Source: Neurospora crassa OR74A (lineage: Eukaryota; Ascomycota; Sordariomycetes; Sordariales; Sordariaceae). Taken from it: DNA of 64,000 bases. Made by a program: the position numbers and the translations under genes. Within the stretch, counting starts at the first letter, position 1, and each line of letters begins with the position of its first letter. This document shows, piece after piece, positions 11,460 to 22,815 of this stretch. Location: assembly GCF_000182925.2 (NCBI RefSeq), contig NC_026502.1, positions 186,001-250,000 on the forward strand. The letters run 5' to 3'. The notes under the pieces are model-generated. The model saw nothing but the letters and a program-made list of their open reading frames with translations, was not told the DNA's origin and did no database searches.

Positions 11460-14299
11460 GGTAAAGGCTTGGAGAGGGTGAAATGCGATGTGACGAAGAA
11501 CGTAGTTGTAAGGGTGGGTGATGGGTAAGAGAGGTAGTAAGATGAAGACGGGGGAATGAGGTAATGGCTTGCTTGGCAGTGTTAAGTTGTTGGCGATGGG
11601 TGATGTGTGGTTGATGCACCGTGATGGCATTGTTATCAAAGAGGACAAGACAAGACAGAGAGAGACAGTCCGCCACCCGTTCGTTGTTGGAAGGAGCTCC
11701 GTCGTCGTTACATCGATACTAGATACAAGATTGCTGTTTGTCGCTGATGGATGGAGACCATAAAAATACACTTATAAAATAAGGGATCATCATGGTCAAC
11801 TCCACCACCTCTGCGTGATCGTCCCACCATTGACCAGTCAAGCAGTCCTGACATGGCTCGCTCATTCAGGGTTCGGTCTCCATCTTGTTACGTCGTGGGA
11901 GCAAAGTGGGCAGCCAAGGCGCGCAAGTGAGGCTGGTTGGTGATGGAGAGATAAATGAAGAGGGATATGATTTGCAGCGAAGGGCTGTGTGTCGAGCCGA
12001 GCCGCCCAGTCATGTGAGATCTCGCTGGGAGGGGAAAGGATGTGGAGGGACCAAGATGGGAAGGATAGCTGAGACAGACAGACAGACAGACAGACAGCGA
12101 AGTGAGGACTGAGGTCACGTTCGGTTCGTTACACGACACAACCTCACAACTTGCACAACTCGGTTGTCTTGTTGCACAATTGGAGGTTATCAGTGAGGCG
12201 GTCTGAGGTACGAAGATACTTGGTACGTACCTCTACCAAGACAAAAAGGTGCACGGACATCCACACTACTCGGCAGGCAAGTATGTCGGCAGTCAGCTGA
12301 CCGGGACGGGAGCTGCAAGAGGAAGGGGTGGGAAAAATCACAGAGGCCCACGAGCATGCCACATCATTGGCTGATGCAGACAAAGGGCGTCAAGAAACGA
12401 ACAACGTACCAACGCAGGGGTGTAAGATTTCCGCAAGCGAAACGGAAAGTGCGAAAGTGGGGAAGCCCAGCAATGAGTGGAGTCGCTCCAACACGGGATT
12501 CAGCGCGATTCAGTCGGTGCAGTTTTGCTGGAATCTGCCGCCCGGCCTCATCGGGGAGAAGAAATCGAGATGTACTTGGTGGCCGGGGCTCAGACAGGGC
12601 ACGAGCCATCTAGATTCCTTCTCAACGGCGGCGGCACAGGAGTGTGAGAAGAATATGAGACGTGGTACTGGCTATCACTAACAGCTGGCTTACTTCCAAA
12701 GTGAAGCATACTGTTAGTGCTGCTGGCTAGGCACACGCCATTTCCTAACCACTTTTGGCTCGGTGACATTCTTGGAGTTTGGACCGCGTCCCGAGTGGAG
12801 ACGACCAGCGCGGGCTTAAGGTATGGACGTAACTGAGGTGGCTCCTGTCGAGGTCCCGTCCTCCGGGAAAAAAAAGCGAGGCGGGCGGGATTGCCTGCCA
12901 CCCTTTTCTGAGTGTTTTTTTGTGAACAAGAGGGCAAACCGCCCGCCCTAGAAACGCTCAGTTCCAGTGTGACAGTCTAACCGGATTCGGAGCTATGAGA
13001 TGTTCCGCAAGAAAACTGGAAAAAACTGCCCCGGGCCCGGGCTTCCATCCTTCTTCTGCCCCAGAGCCAACAAGCCAATGAAATACCATGGAATGGCTAT
13101 GGCCCGCTTTATCCTCCGAAACGCCAATTGGAGATCGAGCAGGCGATTGCCGCACCCCGGCGTTGCTTGGCGGTTCCTGGCGCGATGTACCTGAGCTACT
13201 GAGCAAGCTGGTGCCTTTGTACCTAGTGCAATCGATGCCCTGGCTGCCGCGGCCTGTACTGCCGGCAACGAGTGGGATACGTAGGTACGGCCTACTGCTG
13301 TCAGTCCGGGTCATGGCGTCCTGGCCAATAATCAAGAGGGATTGACAGATGCCGGCAAGTGGCTTCGAACCCTCCCCCGTCCGTGCCAGCCGGCGGCTGT
13401 GCGCCTGTCAGCTCGATCCAGTTGCCTTGTCAAGTTCCTTTCTGTCTGCCTTTCTCGTGCCATGCACACAGTCTCGCCAGTCTCTTGCAGTCGCAGTCTC
13501 GCGCCTCCAGCTTCCCACACACATTTGCGCTTCCACACAATCCCGTCGTCTACAACTGAATGGCACGTCCACCACCACCACGATGGCCTGGGGTCTGAGG
13601 TCTCGCCGGTCCCCGTCTTCTGCCTCTCTTTTTGCTTGCTCTCTCCACATTTCGCCGCCTGCATCCCGTCCTGTCCCCATCCCCATCCATCCCCATCCTT
13701 CTCACGGTACCTCAGCTACCTGCTGCCATGTACTTCACTTTTGTCCTTCCTCTTCCATCGCTTCCACTGCTGTGATCTGATTGTCCTCGGATCCCCGTTC
13801 CTCTCTCCATTCTTTTTTTTTTTCTACACACCCACACTGCCTCCTCTTCTTCCGTCCCATCCTCTTCCTCTCTTTCCTTCCTCACTACTCTCACTTATAT
13901 CTACCTCGACCCTCTTCCACCAACACCATCCTTCCTGATCACGAGGCTCCTCCAAACGATATAAGACCTTCCTCCATCCTCTTCCTCCTCGTCGTCTATC
14001 AACCATCCTTACTCTGGCTTATACCAAACCAACCTTGGCGCCAGCTTATACCATCACTTACTCACCTTACCTCGTAGGACGTTCCAAGTCCTCATCTCCC
14101 AATCACGACATCACATCCTCCCTCTTCTGGCCAACTACATCGATACCCTCCGGCCAATTCCTTCTTCTAGACGCTGCCGTCTACTACACGTAAAATCACT
14201 AGCACCGCGCGTCTGATCTGACCAGTGTCGGATCACCTGCGACTTACACGCCCTCGCCTTACACATTTACCGAGTGCTAAACAGATACCACCACCCATC
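11460..14299. other. 2.8-kb intergenic region and CT-rich leader
   Basis: Between two plus-strand hypothetical genes. The first 2 kb shows no supportable gene. The last ~700 bases (about 13600-14250) are strongly pyrimidine-rich on the plus strand with CTTCC and CCATCC runs, typical of Neurospora promoter and 5' UTR sequence, and probably form the leader of the gene at 14300. Confidence 0.6.
12072..12097. repeat. (ACAG)n microsatellite
   Basis: About six perfect GACA/ACAG units in intergenic DNA. Confidence 0.9.
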
Positions 14300-15214
14300 A
14301 TGCCGTCTTTCGATCGCTACTACGCCTCGTCGCCCGTCGTCGCCATGCCAGCACAGGTTGCCCACAACTTTTCGTTTGGAAAGTCCTACCTGGACCAACA
14401 AGCCTCGCTCAGCCAGCACGTCTCATGGCCGCAACTCCTCCGCAACTGCTCCGCGGCCGGCCGCAAACGCTCGCGCGATGAAGCCGCCGTCAACCTCGAT
14501 CCTCCCGAGAAGATTGCTGAGCCCGTCATCCAGGAGTCGGAAGACGAATGGGTCTACGGCCCTGGAATGACTCTCATCAGAAAGACTGGCGGATATGTCG
14601 CAGATGCCAGCAGCCAATCCGGCACCTGGGTCGATGAGAAGGCTGCCGCCGAAACAGCACGCAAGTCGGAAGAGGCTCTCAGCCTGCAGCAACAAATGTC
14701 CCAAGATAGACCATCCTTGCGCAGCCACAAATCGCAACGGCTCGATGTTCGCTCCTCCAACAGCAATCCCACCAGTCGCGGCGGCAGCCCCTTGCGCGAC
14801 ACAAGCAACCCAATGACCGCCTCATCGGATTCGTTGGCTGGCCCAATCGTTGACGACTTCACCGTTCACCTCGGCATCGGGTGGGCCCGAATTGGCGAGA
14901 ACATCCAAGTCGCAGCTCGTGGTTGGGCGCGCTACATTGAAAACCACTACCCCGTCACCAATGCCAAGATCCTATTGGAAAGTCGTGGCCTGCAGGCGTA
15001 CCTGGTTGAGGCTACCGAAGGGTACTTTTTATTCGCCGAGAACCTTCGTCAAGGACGACTTGTCAGCAAGACTGCCGACGGCATGCTGCAAAATCTCAAG
15101 GGAACACCGCCTGTTTTTGATGGCCCTGTCACCATGGATGCGTCTGAAACAACCAGGCCCTCCAATGCTGGCCCATCCATCTTTGATGCTGCCAGCGAGA
15201 TGGACATGAGCTAG
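14300..15214 (+). CDS. Conserved-looking hypothetical protein (304 aa)
   Basis: Single-exon gene starting at the ATG of MPSFDRYYASSP. The frame is open upstream to 14225, but that part has no ATG and lies in the pyrimidine-rich leader. Residues 1-50 are polar with several aromatics. A basic GRKRSRDEA stretch (possible NLS) and an acidic EDEWVYGPGMTLIRK segment follow. Residues 110-185 are Ser/Gln-rich and disordered. The segment of about 190-265 (FTVHLGIGWARIGENI, RGWARYIENHYP, LESRGLQAYLVEATEGYFLF) looks folded, with Trp, Tyr and hydrophobic periodicity, and is the likely conserved core. I do not recognise a named domain. No signal peptide or membrane span. It resembles uncharacterised proteins of filamentous fungi, by impression only. 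Confidence 0.78.
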   Translation: MPSFDRYYASSPVVAMPAQVAHNFSFGKSYLDQQASLSQHVSWPQLLRNCSAAGRKRSRDEAAVNLDPPEKIAEPVIQESEDEWVYGPGMTLIRKTGGYVADASSQSGTWVDEKAAAETARKSEEALSLQQQMSQDRPSLRSHKSQRLDVRSSNSNPTSRGGSPLRDTSNPMTASSDSLAGPIVDDFTVHLGIGWARIGENIQVAARGWARYIENHYPVTNAKILLESRGLQAYLVEATEGYFLFAENLRQGRLVSKTADGMLQNLKGTPPVFDGPVTMDASETTRPSNAGPSIFDAASEMDMS

Positions 15215-16989
15215 AGCGTCGCATCAAACAAAGCGTTCTTCTTTCAATTTTGAACTCGGGGTGTTCTTTTGTGGTTGGTTGGCGTTAAAGGGGACTGGGC
15301 GACATGCGTTACGGGCGTTGATTGGCGAACGACAAAAGAGGTCACGAATGGCCACAGTGTGGCTTAACGACTCTGCCAGCGATTCGATTTTTCCTGCGAA
15401 TCTTTTGATCAACATCTTTCATCAGAACTGACTTTCAATGGCTTTATTTATCATTTACGCAAACAGTTTACGAGGTTTCTTTTTTTTCTTTCAATAATGT
15501 GTCTCCGGTTCAACTCTTTTTCTGATTTCCGACAAACGATTCGGCGGTAAATTCGGGGTACTTTCTGGGGGTTACAATGGGACGAGCGGGCGACATAAGC
15601 GAACGTCAACGCCAATGCAAAGTGTATCGATCTGTAAGAATAGAAGTTTAAAACAAATGAAGTCATGATCAAGCAAGCAAACAAGTAAGGTCGTCGTGAT
15701 TGGTTTCTTGGTTGTTTATGCAAAGTAAAAGCTAGAGAAATTATTTGGCGGAAAAGTCCAGGCGGTGAGTACGATAAGACAAGCGAGCGGATCCCAAGAC
15801 TGGGGGCTCGAGGTTCTTCTTCAATCAGAGCTTCGAAATGCCAAGTGAAGTTTAATTGCTCTCGCTGTCTCTGTGAGCGCGATGCATCCACAATTGATGT
15901 CAGTGGTCTTGCCCTAGGCAGTGCCATCCGACCGGCTCTCGCGTCATTGAAAGACAAGTGTAGGTCCCCATTTGAAGCTCGGTAGGTACTAGGATGTGAT
16001 TGTAAACGATGAACGACTCCCAAAGGACCTGATGATCTTTGCGTGTCCTCTGTTCTCACCTCTCCTGTCTGTGCAGTGCGTGTGCTCGGCGGATCAGGAT
16101 CAGGATGCCAAGACGACCACGACCCGACGAGGTTCAGCCCGCCACGAGCTGTGATTCTTCGATTCGAACTAAAGCAATTGATAGCCTTCGGAGGCAGCTT
16201 CTATTCGATGGAAAAGACTTTGATGGGATGCGAGAAGATGGATGTGCTTCTTGATGTCGCCGACAACCCTACCTCCCGCTGTGCCTACAGATCCGAGTCA
16301 AATCCTTTGTCAGTTAATGCACTATCAGTATTCTACACAGTCTTCGGCTCACCAAGTTAGTTTGATATCGATTATGAGCAGCTCGACCCTTATCTTATCG
16401 CAACCTTTTACGCCCTGAAGGTGGAACAATGCAGTGACACCAACCAACCTTCCTGTGCACTGAACAAAGAACAAACAGACAGACAGACTTTTTCGCCCTC
16501 CCTTACTTCCATCTCTTTTACGGCCATCCCTCTAGCCCTTCAGAAGTGTCAGTTCTCATCTTTTTTTGATTTTTGCCCCTCTCGGCCGGAAGCAGCAAGA
16601 AAGTTGGACGAATGGACTTGTCTCAAAGAAACCTGACGAAAGTTGTGCATCGGGACGCATGGGGACGTGTATGTGAACCACAAACTGGACTCGAGGGGAT
16701 GCGGGTAACCACGCGCTCTCTTCGAGGACATCATCATTCAATGTCAGGAGAAACACCCAGAGGTATTTGGTCGTGATAACTGACAGAGGAGAAAAGGGGT
16801 TTGTTGGAGGGCCGAGACCTTTTACTTGCAGAAGCCAGCACAAATGGATGACGAGACTACCTAGGTAACAATTCCATCCCTTCAAAGTCGTAGTCAACTC
16901 GTCTCAGGTCAGGCACCTCCCTAGGTGTGCATACATAGTAGAGGTAGGGTTGTAGCGTACGAGTCATCACTTCTACTAACTAACTACCC

Positions 16990-17044
16990 ATGCTATGCTA
17001 TGCTATGCTATGCTATGCTATGCTATGCTATGCCATGCTATGCC
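16990..17044. repeat. (ATGCT)n pentanucleotide microsatellite
   Basis: Roughly eleven copies of ATGCT, the first eight perfect, decaying through ATGCC variants at the 3' end. Intergenic. Confidence 0.92.
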
Positions 17045-18362
17045 ACACTATGCAAATCAACGGAGGGTTTCTCCTCTATCTTTTAATTGACCAAAATCTA
17101 GAGAATAGGCAGACGATAAAGAGCATAGAACCCCAAAACTAGAGGTACCCAGAGATTGAGAGCTTCGAAAGCAGGGGCGAAGAGCCAATTTGCTTGTACC
17201 ACGTCAACAAGGCTGTATAAGCCAGTTATGTCGCTCCTGCTGTGCTGAGCCAATGACGGTAAGGCCAACATGAAGAGACAGGAACAGAAACAACCAATCT
17301 GATAGGCTCGAAGATACCTCTACCTGAAGAAAACGCGACTCGATGCGGGCCAGTTCGATCTAATGAAAAAAAAAAAGCTACAGGTCGCGAGGTGAGGCAA
17401 TGCTCACGACATTGTCGGTTGCCATGCGCCATGCGCGGTGTGGTGCGCGGTGCGCTGCAGGTTGCCTGCCTCCAGTCGTTGTGTATTGGCCGAGAGCATG
17501 CTTGACTGTTTTCGTGTTGGATGTCAACAATAATAAAGAAAAAGAAAAACAAGTCGAAACAGAGGTTCATGCACAGGCAGAAGGGAATCCTTTGTCTGGC
17601 TTCGAGGTTTCTTGAACAAAGGAAGACTTGCATCAACCACAGCTCCACCTTTTCAGGACCAACCGGTTGAGTGGAACAACAGCAAACCTCATGGCATCAT
17701 CATAGAAGATTGGTTTTCTTTTCTATGTAAATTGCATACCTGGTACTTGATCTCGAATGCATTTCCGCAACCGACTTTGCGGGTGAAAGAGTTTCCATTT
17801 CTATGGTATCATACCTCTATCTTATACCTTCGCCAATCGTTTGAGGCTGCCATCCGCTTGCCGACCACTCACACCAAAGACAACAAGACGACCACGACGA
17901 CTTGGAACCACTTCGAACCATTCCATCGACTCTGATTGCATGTGGCCAGCCCCTGGCGACTCAAGAAACCAAGGTTCAATATCGCGGCGGTCTTTCTGTC
18001 AATCGCATTCGCAGCAGCAGCAGTGGAAATCTCCCCGGTCATTTTGAGTGGCTCAAGAGTGTGTTGCAGCAACACACCACCACCACCGCCATCACCACTT
18101 GGACTACGAATAACTTTTGGTAGTGGGTGGTATTTCCCCTGTGGTTCTCTGTGGCGATATCGCCATCAATTGCCATCCACCGTCCTCAACGAAATCGACT
18201 ACACTACCAACTCACACGATGACAAGCTAGTCTACAGCTGACACAGCCTCGACCGGAGATCACAAGCCTTGACAAGTTCAGCTGTTTACTAGTGGCCTCT
18301 GTGGCCGTGCCGGTGCCGGGTGTTGGGTAACTGGGCTGAAAGAAGCTTCCATCTTATTCAGG

Positions 18363-18382
18363 TTTTTTTTTTTTTTTTTTTT
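18363..18382. repeat. Poly(T) run of 20
   Basis: Twenty consecutive T in intergenic DNA upstream of the BTB gene. A simple homopolymer with no sign of a processed insertion next to it. Confidence 0.9.
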
Positions 18383-18784
18383 CTACAAACCGAACTAAAC
18401 GCAGGGGTGTCTTCCAAGAAAAAAACGGAATATCTGAACTGCCCGTCCCTTGAGATTTCTTTCCCTTTGTTGTTGAATCGCCTCTTGAGAAATTGAGGTC
18501 TGTAAAAAAAAAAAACACGGCGCTCATCTACTTGATTCACCTGAACACTCACTACATTGGCGATTTCGGTCTGGATGCAACGTCGTGCGCCGAGCGGTAC
18601 TGTACCTGATCCGGTTCCTGTTTCTAGTTCTTGATCCTGTCTGAGACTCTGCCTCTGCTTGCAGGTCTTGTCTTCTCCCTTCCCGTCATTGATCTTGTCC
18701 CTGCAGCTCTTTTTCTAGACCTTCTTTCCCTTGCACTTTATTTGCATGGTATTATTCTACCCTTTTATGTGAAGCGGAATACGA

Positions 18785-18792
<8 letters not shown>

Positions 18793-18826
<34 letters not shown>
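18793..18826. repeat. (GAC)n trinucleotide array
   Basis: About eleven GAC units followed by GA repeats (18842-18861), in the presumed leader of the BTB gene. Confidence 0.88.
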
Positions 18827-18827
<1 letters not shown>

Positions 18828-19648
18828 CGAACTGGAGCAAGAGAGAGAGAGAGAGAGAGAGGAAACGCACAAGACGCATCGTATCGCATCGCAACGCGTA
18901 CAACCCCATACACATACGATCACATATATTCTCGAAAACAAAAGCTGTACAGGCAGACAGACGGCGGACCAGAATTCTCCAGTCTGTGTCACTCTACGGG
19001 ACCCAGCTGCCCGCGATTGCGACAGAGAGAGAGAGAGAAGGAAACCAGCCTCCTTCCGTCCTGCCTGCGTGCATTGATGCATGCATCTGACGCTCGCAGC
19101 TTCCAGTCGCAGCAGCAGCAGCAGCAGCATTGACCCCTCAGACAGCTTCAACAGCTAAGAACCCAACCACCCACAGCAGGCGACGGCCCGGCAGCCAGCT
19201 GTCCATCCATCCATCGTTCCGACCAATTCGAGAACTCACCACTCACAAGGGAAGCCAAGAAAGTGAAGCGGGACGGCGACGATTGACGACAAGGAAGAAA
19301 GTGAGGCAGCCCAGCCCAGCCCAGTGTAGGCCAAGAAGAAAAAAAGAAAAGAAAAAGAAAAGAGTAAAAGAAGAGTTGGATTTTCCTTTACGGTGCTGGA
19401 GGAACAAAAGGAAACCGAATCCAACTGAAGTTCAGGAAACAAGTAAAGGGAACCTCAAAGGGCAACTTGGGTTCACAACCCAACGACGGGAGTGTTGCGC
19501 TTCCAACAGTGGCGCGCATCCACTGAACTGACGCCAGGGCATCTTCCGGTTCCCCTCCATCGCCCGGGTCAGGCCACATTCGGACAGCGCATCAGATACA
19601 CTCCGCTCCGCTCCATATTGCGACACTCGACAACAAAACAAACATTCC

Positions 19649-21709
19649 ATGGTTGCGCAATACGGGCCCGGGCCCGGCCCTGGTGTTGGCTCACTTGGGG
19701 TGGGCGGCGGCGCCAGCGACCGGGATGTGTCCATGTTGGCGTTGCGGGGACCATCCTCGGTCGTGGGCGGCGCTGGTGGCACCGGCGTGCGGGCGACATA
19801 CCGAGACAGCTACAGCCACCACGGCCACGGCCACGCTCACCACAGCAGTAACAACAGCAACTTTAGCTCGTCGACCCCGTACGTCTCGTCGCGAGCTCGA
19901 AGATATAACCGCTCCCACGCCGGCGGCGCTTCCTTCATCCCGCAAAACGAATTCCCCGTTTTCAGCCATAGCGGCGATGTCGAGATCGTCGTGCGCGTCC
20001 CCTGCGGACTCGAGAACCGATACCTACTGCATCGACACATTTTGACGAGGTGTTCGGGTTTCTTTGAAGCCAGCACCAGCCAGGAATGGTCGCGCGCCCA
20101 GACGGTTCCAGGAGCAGGAGGGGGAGGGGGAGGAGGAGTAATACCAGAGTTGCCCGCGCCGGGCGGCGCATCCAAGGGTGGGAGCAGCGGGAACGGGGCA
20201 GGAGGAACAGGAACAGGAACAGTAGCAAGGGCGACGCAGGATTCAACAAGCCCCAAAAAGCGATGGCGATACGAACTCGACACCGGCACCGACGACAACG
20301 ACATCCCCATGCTCGTGCAAAAGGACGAGTCCTCTGCATCACTAGCACCACCACCAATACCGTCTACACCCTCCGGCCCTCCAACAACCCAATCCTCCAT
20401 CTTCGGCAACGGCTCCGGGTCAGGATCAGGGTCCTCGGGAGGCCGACACCGCAGCAACAGCCAAAAGTCCAACCACACCCAATCCAATTCCTTCTTCCGC
20501 TCTGTCGCCAACCTCTCGCTATCCCACTCTTCCCACCGTCAATCCCACCACCAGAACTCTCCCTCGGCAAGGGAAGAACCCCCTCAGGCAGACCTCGACC
20601 TCCTCCGCGACTACGACAACCTCTTCCGTATCATGTACAACTACCCGCCCACCCTTGACCCCATTTCTTTGCCGGACGCCTACGTGCAATGCAAGTCTCT
20701 GCTGCAGCTCGCCGACCAGTACGATGCGCTAGCCGTCGTCGGGCCACGGGTCGATCACCACTTGCTGCAGTTCCAGTCGCGGTTATGGCGGCAGATAGCT
20801 AAATACCCCATCTCCTATCTGCGGCTGGGGTACTTGGCCAGGAGCAAGGTCATCTTCCAGGAGGCGCTGATACACGTTGTAGGCCAGTGGCCCGCGGGCG
20901 AACGGTCGATCAGAGCAGCGATGCCCGAGTCGGTGGTGGATATCATTGAAGACAAAGTCGACGAGCTCGAAGAGGTCGTTTCACGCGTGGAAGCACGACT
21001 CTTCCGCCTAGGCGTCACCGGACGCGGAGGAGAGAGGGTAGGGCCGGGAAATGGTTACGTCGATTGGCTCGCCGTCAGTCTTTTCCGCGAATGGCTAGCA
21101 GAAAACACCTCCCCGCCTCCTTCTTCGGCCGAGTATACCTCCTCCTCCAATAAACACCACAACTCCGAACGATATAGTCGCGGCGGACATGGACATGGAC
21201 ACCGTTCCAGCAACAACATCACGAGCAATAGGGCCCGCCATAATAGTTCCAGCTCCGGGTCTGCATCAGGTTCCAACACTAACTCCAATTCCGGTCCCCG
21301 AGGCGACCCCTACGCAGCAGCAGTAACAACAACATCCGCAACAACGACTCCGAACCTCGCCACTTTAGGTCGCACTTTTCGTCTCTTGGGCGGTTCGCCC
21401 AAGGAGTACCTCACCTACGACGACTGCAAGCGCTTTCTGAAACTCTCGCCCGAGCTCTACAACCGCGACAATCTGAGACGGTTCGAGAAGCGGATCGAAG
21501 AGCTGAAAGCCATGGCGAGAGAGGTGGTTCGGCCATTGATGGGGAGTGGGCTGGAACTGGAGATTTCCGGCGGCGGGGGAAGTGGGAATCCCGTAACAAC
21601 AAAAGAGGGGAGGGGAGATGGAAGTGGTGGGAGTGGGGGCAGCATGCTGGGGTATTTGACTTGTACGACGGTTTATGATCGGGATTTACCGTGGATGAGT
21701 TATGAGTGA
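19649..21709 (+). CDS. BTB/POZ-domain protein with split BTB fold (686 aa)
   Basis: Single-exon gene. Residues 1-105 are Gly/His/Ser-rich and disordered, with a HHGHGHAHH cluster. The first part of a BTB/POZ fold is at about 108-150: SGDVEIVVRVP, then YLLHRHILTRCSGFFEAS, the usual strand, helix and strand entry where the chain passes the cell's protein-protein interaction surface. It is followed by low-complexity Gly-rich sequence, a strand-like KKRWRYELD...IPMLVQKD piece at about 203-225, and another disordered insert to about 315. The fold resumes at 316-380 (LRDYDNLFRIMYNYPP, LPDAYVQCKSLLQLADQYDAL). Helical segments with WRQIAKYPISYLRLGYLARSKVIFQEALIHVVGQW follow, then a second Ser/Asn/His-rich insert and a C-terminal helix (NLRRFEKRIEELKAMAREV). 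BTB proteins are often scaffolds or Cullin-3 adaptors; no partner can be named here. The ATG has a good context. Confidence 0.82.
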   Translation: MVAQYGPGPGPGVGSLGVGGGASDRDVSMLALRGPSSVVGGAGGTGVRATYRDSYSHHGHGHAHHSSNNSNFSSSTPYVSSRARRYNRSHAGGASFIPQNEFPVFSHSGDVEIVVRVPCGLENRYLLHRHILTRCSGFFEASTSQEWSRAQTVPGAGGGGGGGVIPELPAPGGASKGGSSGNGAGGTGTGTVARATQDSTSPKKRWRYELDTGTDDNDIPMLVQKDESSASLAPPPIPSTPSGPPTTQSSIFGNGSGSGSGSSGGRHRSNSQKSNHTQSNSFFRSVANLSLSHSSHRQSHHQNSPSAREEPPQADLDLLRDYDNLFRIMYNYPPTLDPISLPDAYVQCKSLLQLADQYDALAVVGPRVDHHLLQFQSRLWRQIAKYPISYLRLGYLARSKVIFQEALIHVVGQWPAGERSIRAAMPESVVDIIEDKVDELEEVVSRVEARLFRLGVTGRGGERVGPGNGYVDWLAVSLFREWLAENTSPPPSSAEYTSSSNKHHNSERYSRGGHGHGHRSSNNITSNRARHNSSSSGSASGSNTNSNSGPRGDPYAAAVTTTSATTTPNLATLGRTFRLLGGSPKEYLTYDDCKRFLKLSPELYNRDNLRRFEKRIEELKAMAREVVRPLMGSGLELEISGGGGSGNPVTTKEGRGDGSGGSGGSMLGYLTCTTVYDRDLPWMSYE

Positions 21710-22815
21710 TGGGACATGGTGGAGGAACGAACGAGCGAATGAAGGAACGATGATATGGAGATTAAGATGATGCTTTTCTGTGTTGTTTACTATAAATATA
21801 TACCGGGCGCAGCGTTGGTTAGGGATGGATGGAAGACGTAAGGATTTGGGCGGATGTTGGGATTTGGTTGGATGGATGTTTTGGACAGAGAGACTTTGGC
21901 GTCTTTTCTTTATACCCCCTTTTTGTTTTCTGCTATACTTTTCCACTTCTGTTTTCCTGTTCTCACAAACACCAGTTTTTGTCTCTTCTAACCTCTTTTT
22001 TGGCATCTATGTTGAACGATATATGATGGATGGCATGTACATGTCAGAGTTGGAACAGACGACATAATGAGGGCATGTTCTTATAGTATATAGCTCCCTG
22101 GTTCAGAGCATTTCGAATAAATGTAAAGGATACCCCATACTCGAAAGCATGTCAAATGATATACGTTGCTAACTGATATGGTGAATGATGCCAGCTCTTT
22201 TTTTTTGTTGTTGTTTTGATGTCCAGGGTGAGTCCCATGATCCACCTAAGCTGTATTTACCTTTTCTCTAAAACGTAGTTACTGGAGAACGAAGTTGAGC
22301 AAACAGAAGTGTTGTCGAACACCTAAAGTCCGAAAGTTATCGGTAGGACGAGCCATTGATCATCGGAGTTAACCATCTTGTATGTCCGTAGCAAGTGGGG
22401 ATAGGGGAAGAGGGGCTCTCCAGCAGTCAGTCTTGTGAATATCCCGTCACTTCCGTGAACCTTCATATATATAAAGTAGAAATATCTTCCTTCTATCAAG
22501 GTGAAATCAACAATCAAGCCACTTGGTTATTCTCGAGATACATCTTCCACAGAATCTAGTTGTAAGTCCAAGTGATCTTCAAAGCCCAATTCAAAAGCCC
22601 TCTGAACGAGCAACTTCCGAAATTCCCACAGTCTTCATATAAGTCATCGATACCTCTACTTTCCAATCCTTCACCACAACCACAACTCCTACCTCTTATC
22701 ACCACCACACCCACTATTCAACCATCTCAAAAAATCTTCCCTCCGAAATCTCAATAAAACCAACTAACAACCTCCCAGCTTACCTCGCTTTACCTACCCA
22801 AAAAAAACCATCAAC
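21710..22815. other. Intergenic, 1.1 kb
   Basis: 3' flank of the BTB gene and promoter/leader of the SDR gene, both on the plus strand. The last 200 bases are C/A-rich, as in other leaders here. No gene seen. Confidence 0.6.

Larger units (their letters stand above)
15215..19648. other. 4.4-kb non-coding stretch; long leader of the BTB gene
   Basis: No gene could be supported. A minus-strand frame of 202 codons at 15451-16059 has no domain and unlikely composition. The region contains an ATGCT pentamer array, a 20-T run, a GAC array, GA arrays and AGC runs. The last kilobase (about 18600-19640), purine- and simple-sequence-rich, is probably the 5' UTR and promoter of the BTB gene at 19649. 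No tRNA was found by eye. Confidence 0.6.

Noticed and set aside
13340-13420. TTCGAACCC sequence resembling a tRNA T-loop
   Set aside because: Neither strand gives a T stem of five pairs, an A box at the right distance or an acceptor stem.
15451-16059. 202-codon minus-strand open frame
   Set aside because: No domain, odd composition with many Arg/Ser and hydrophobic patches at random. It lies in the 3' flank of the gene ending at 15214.
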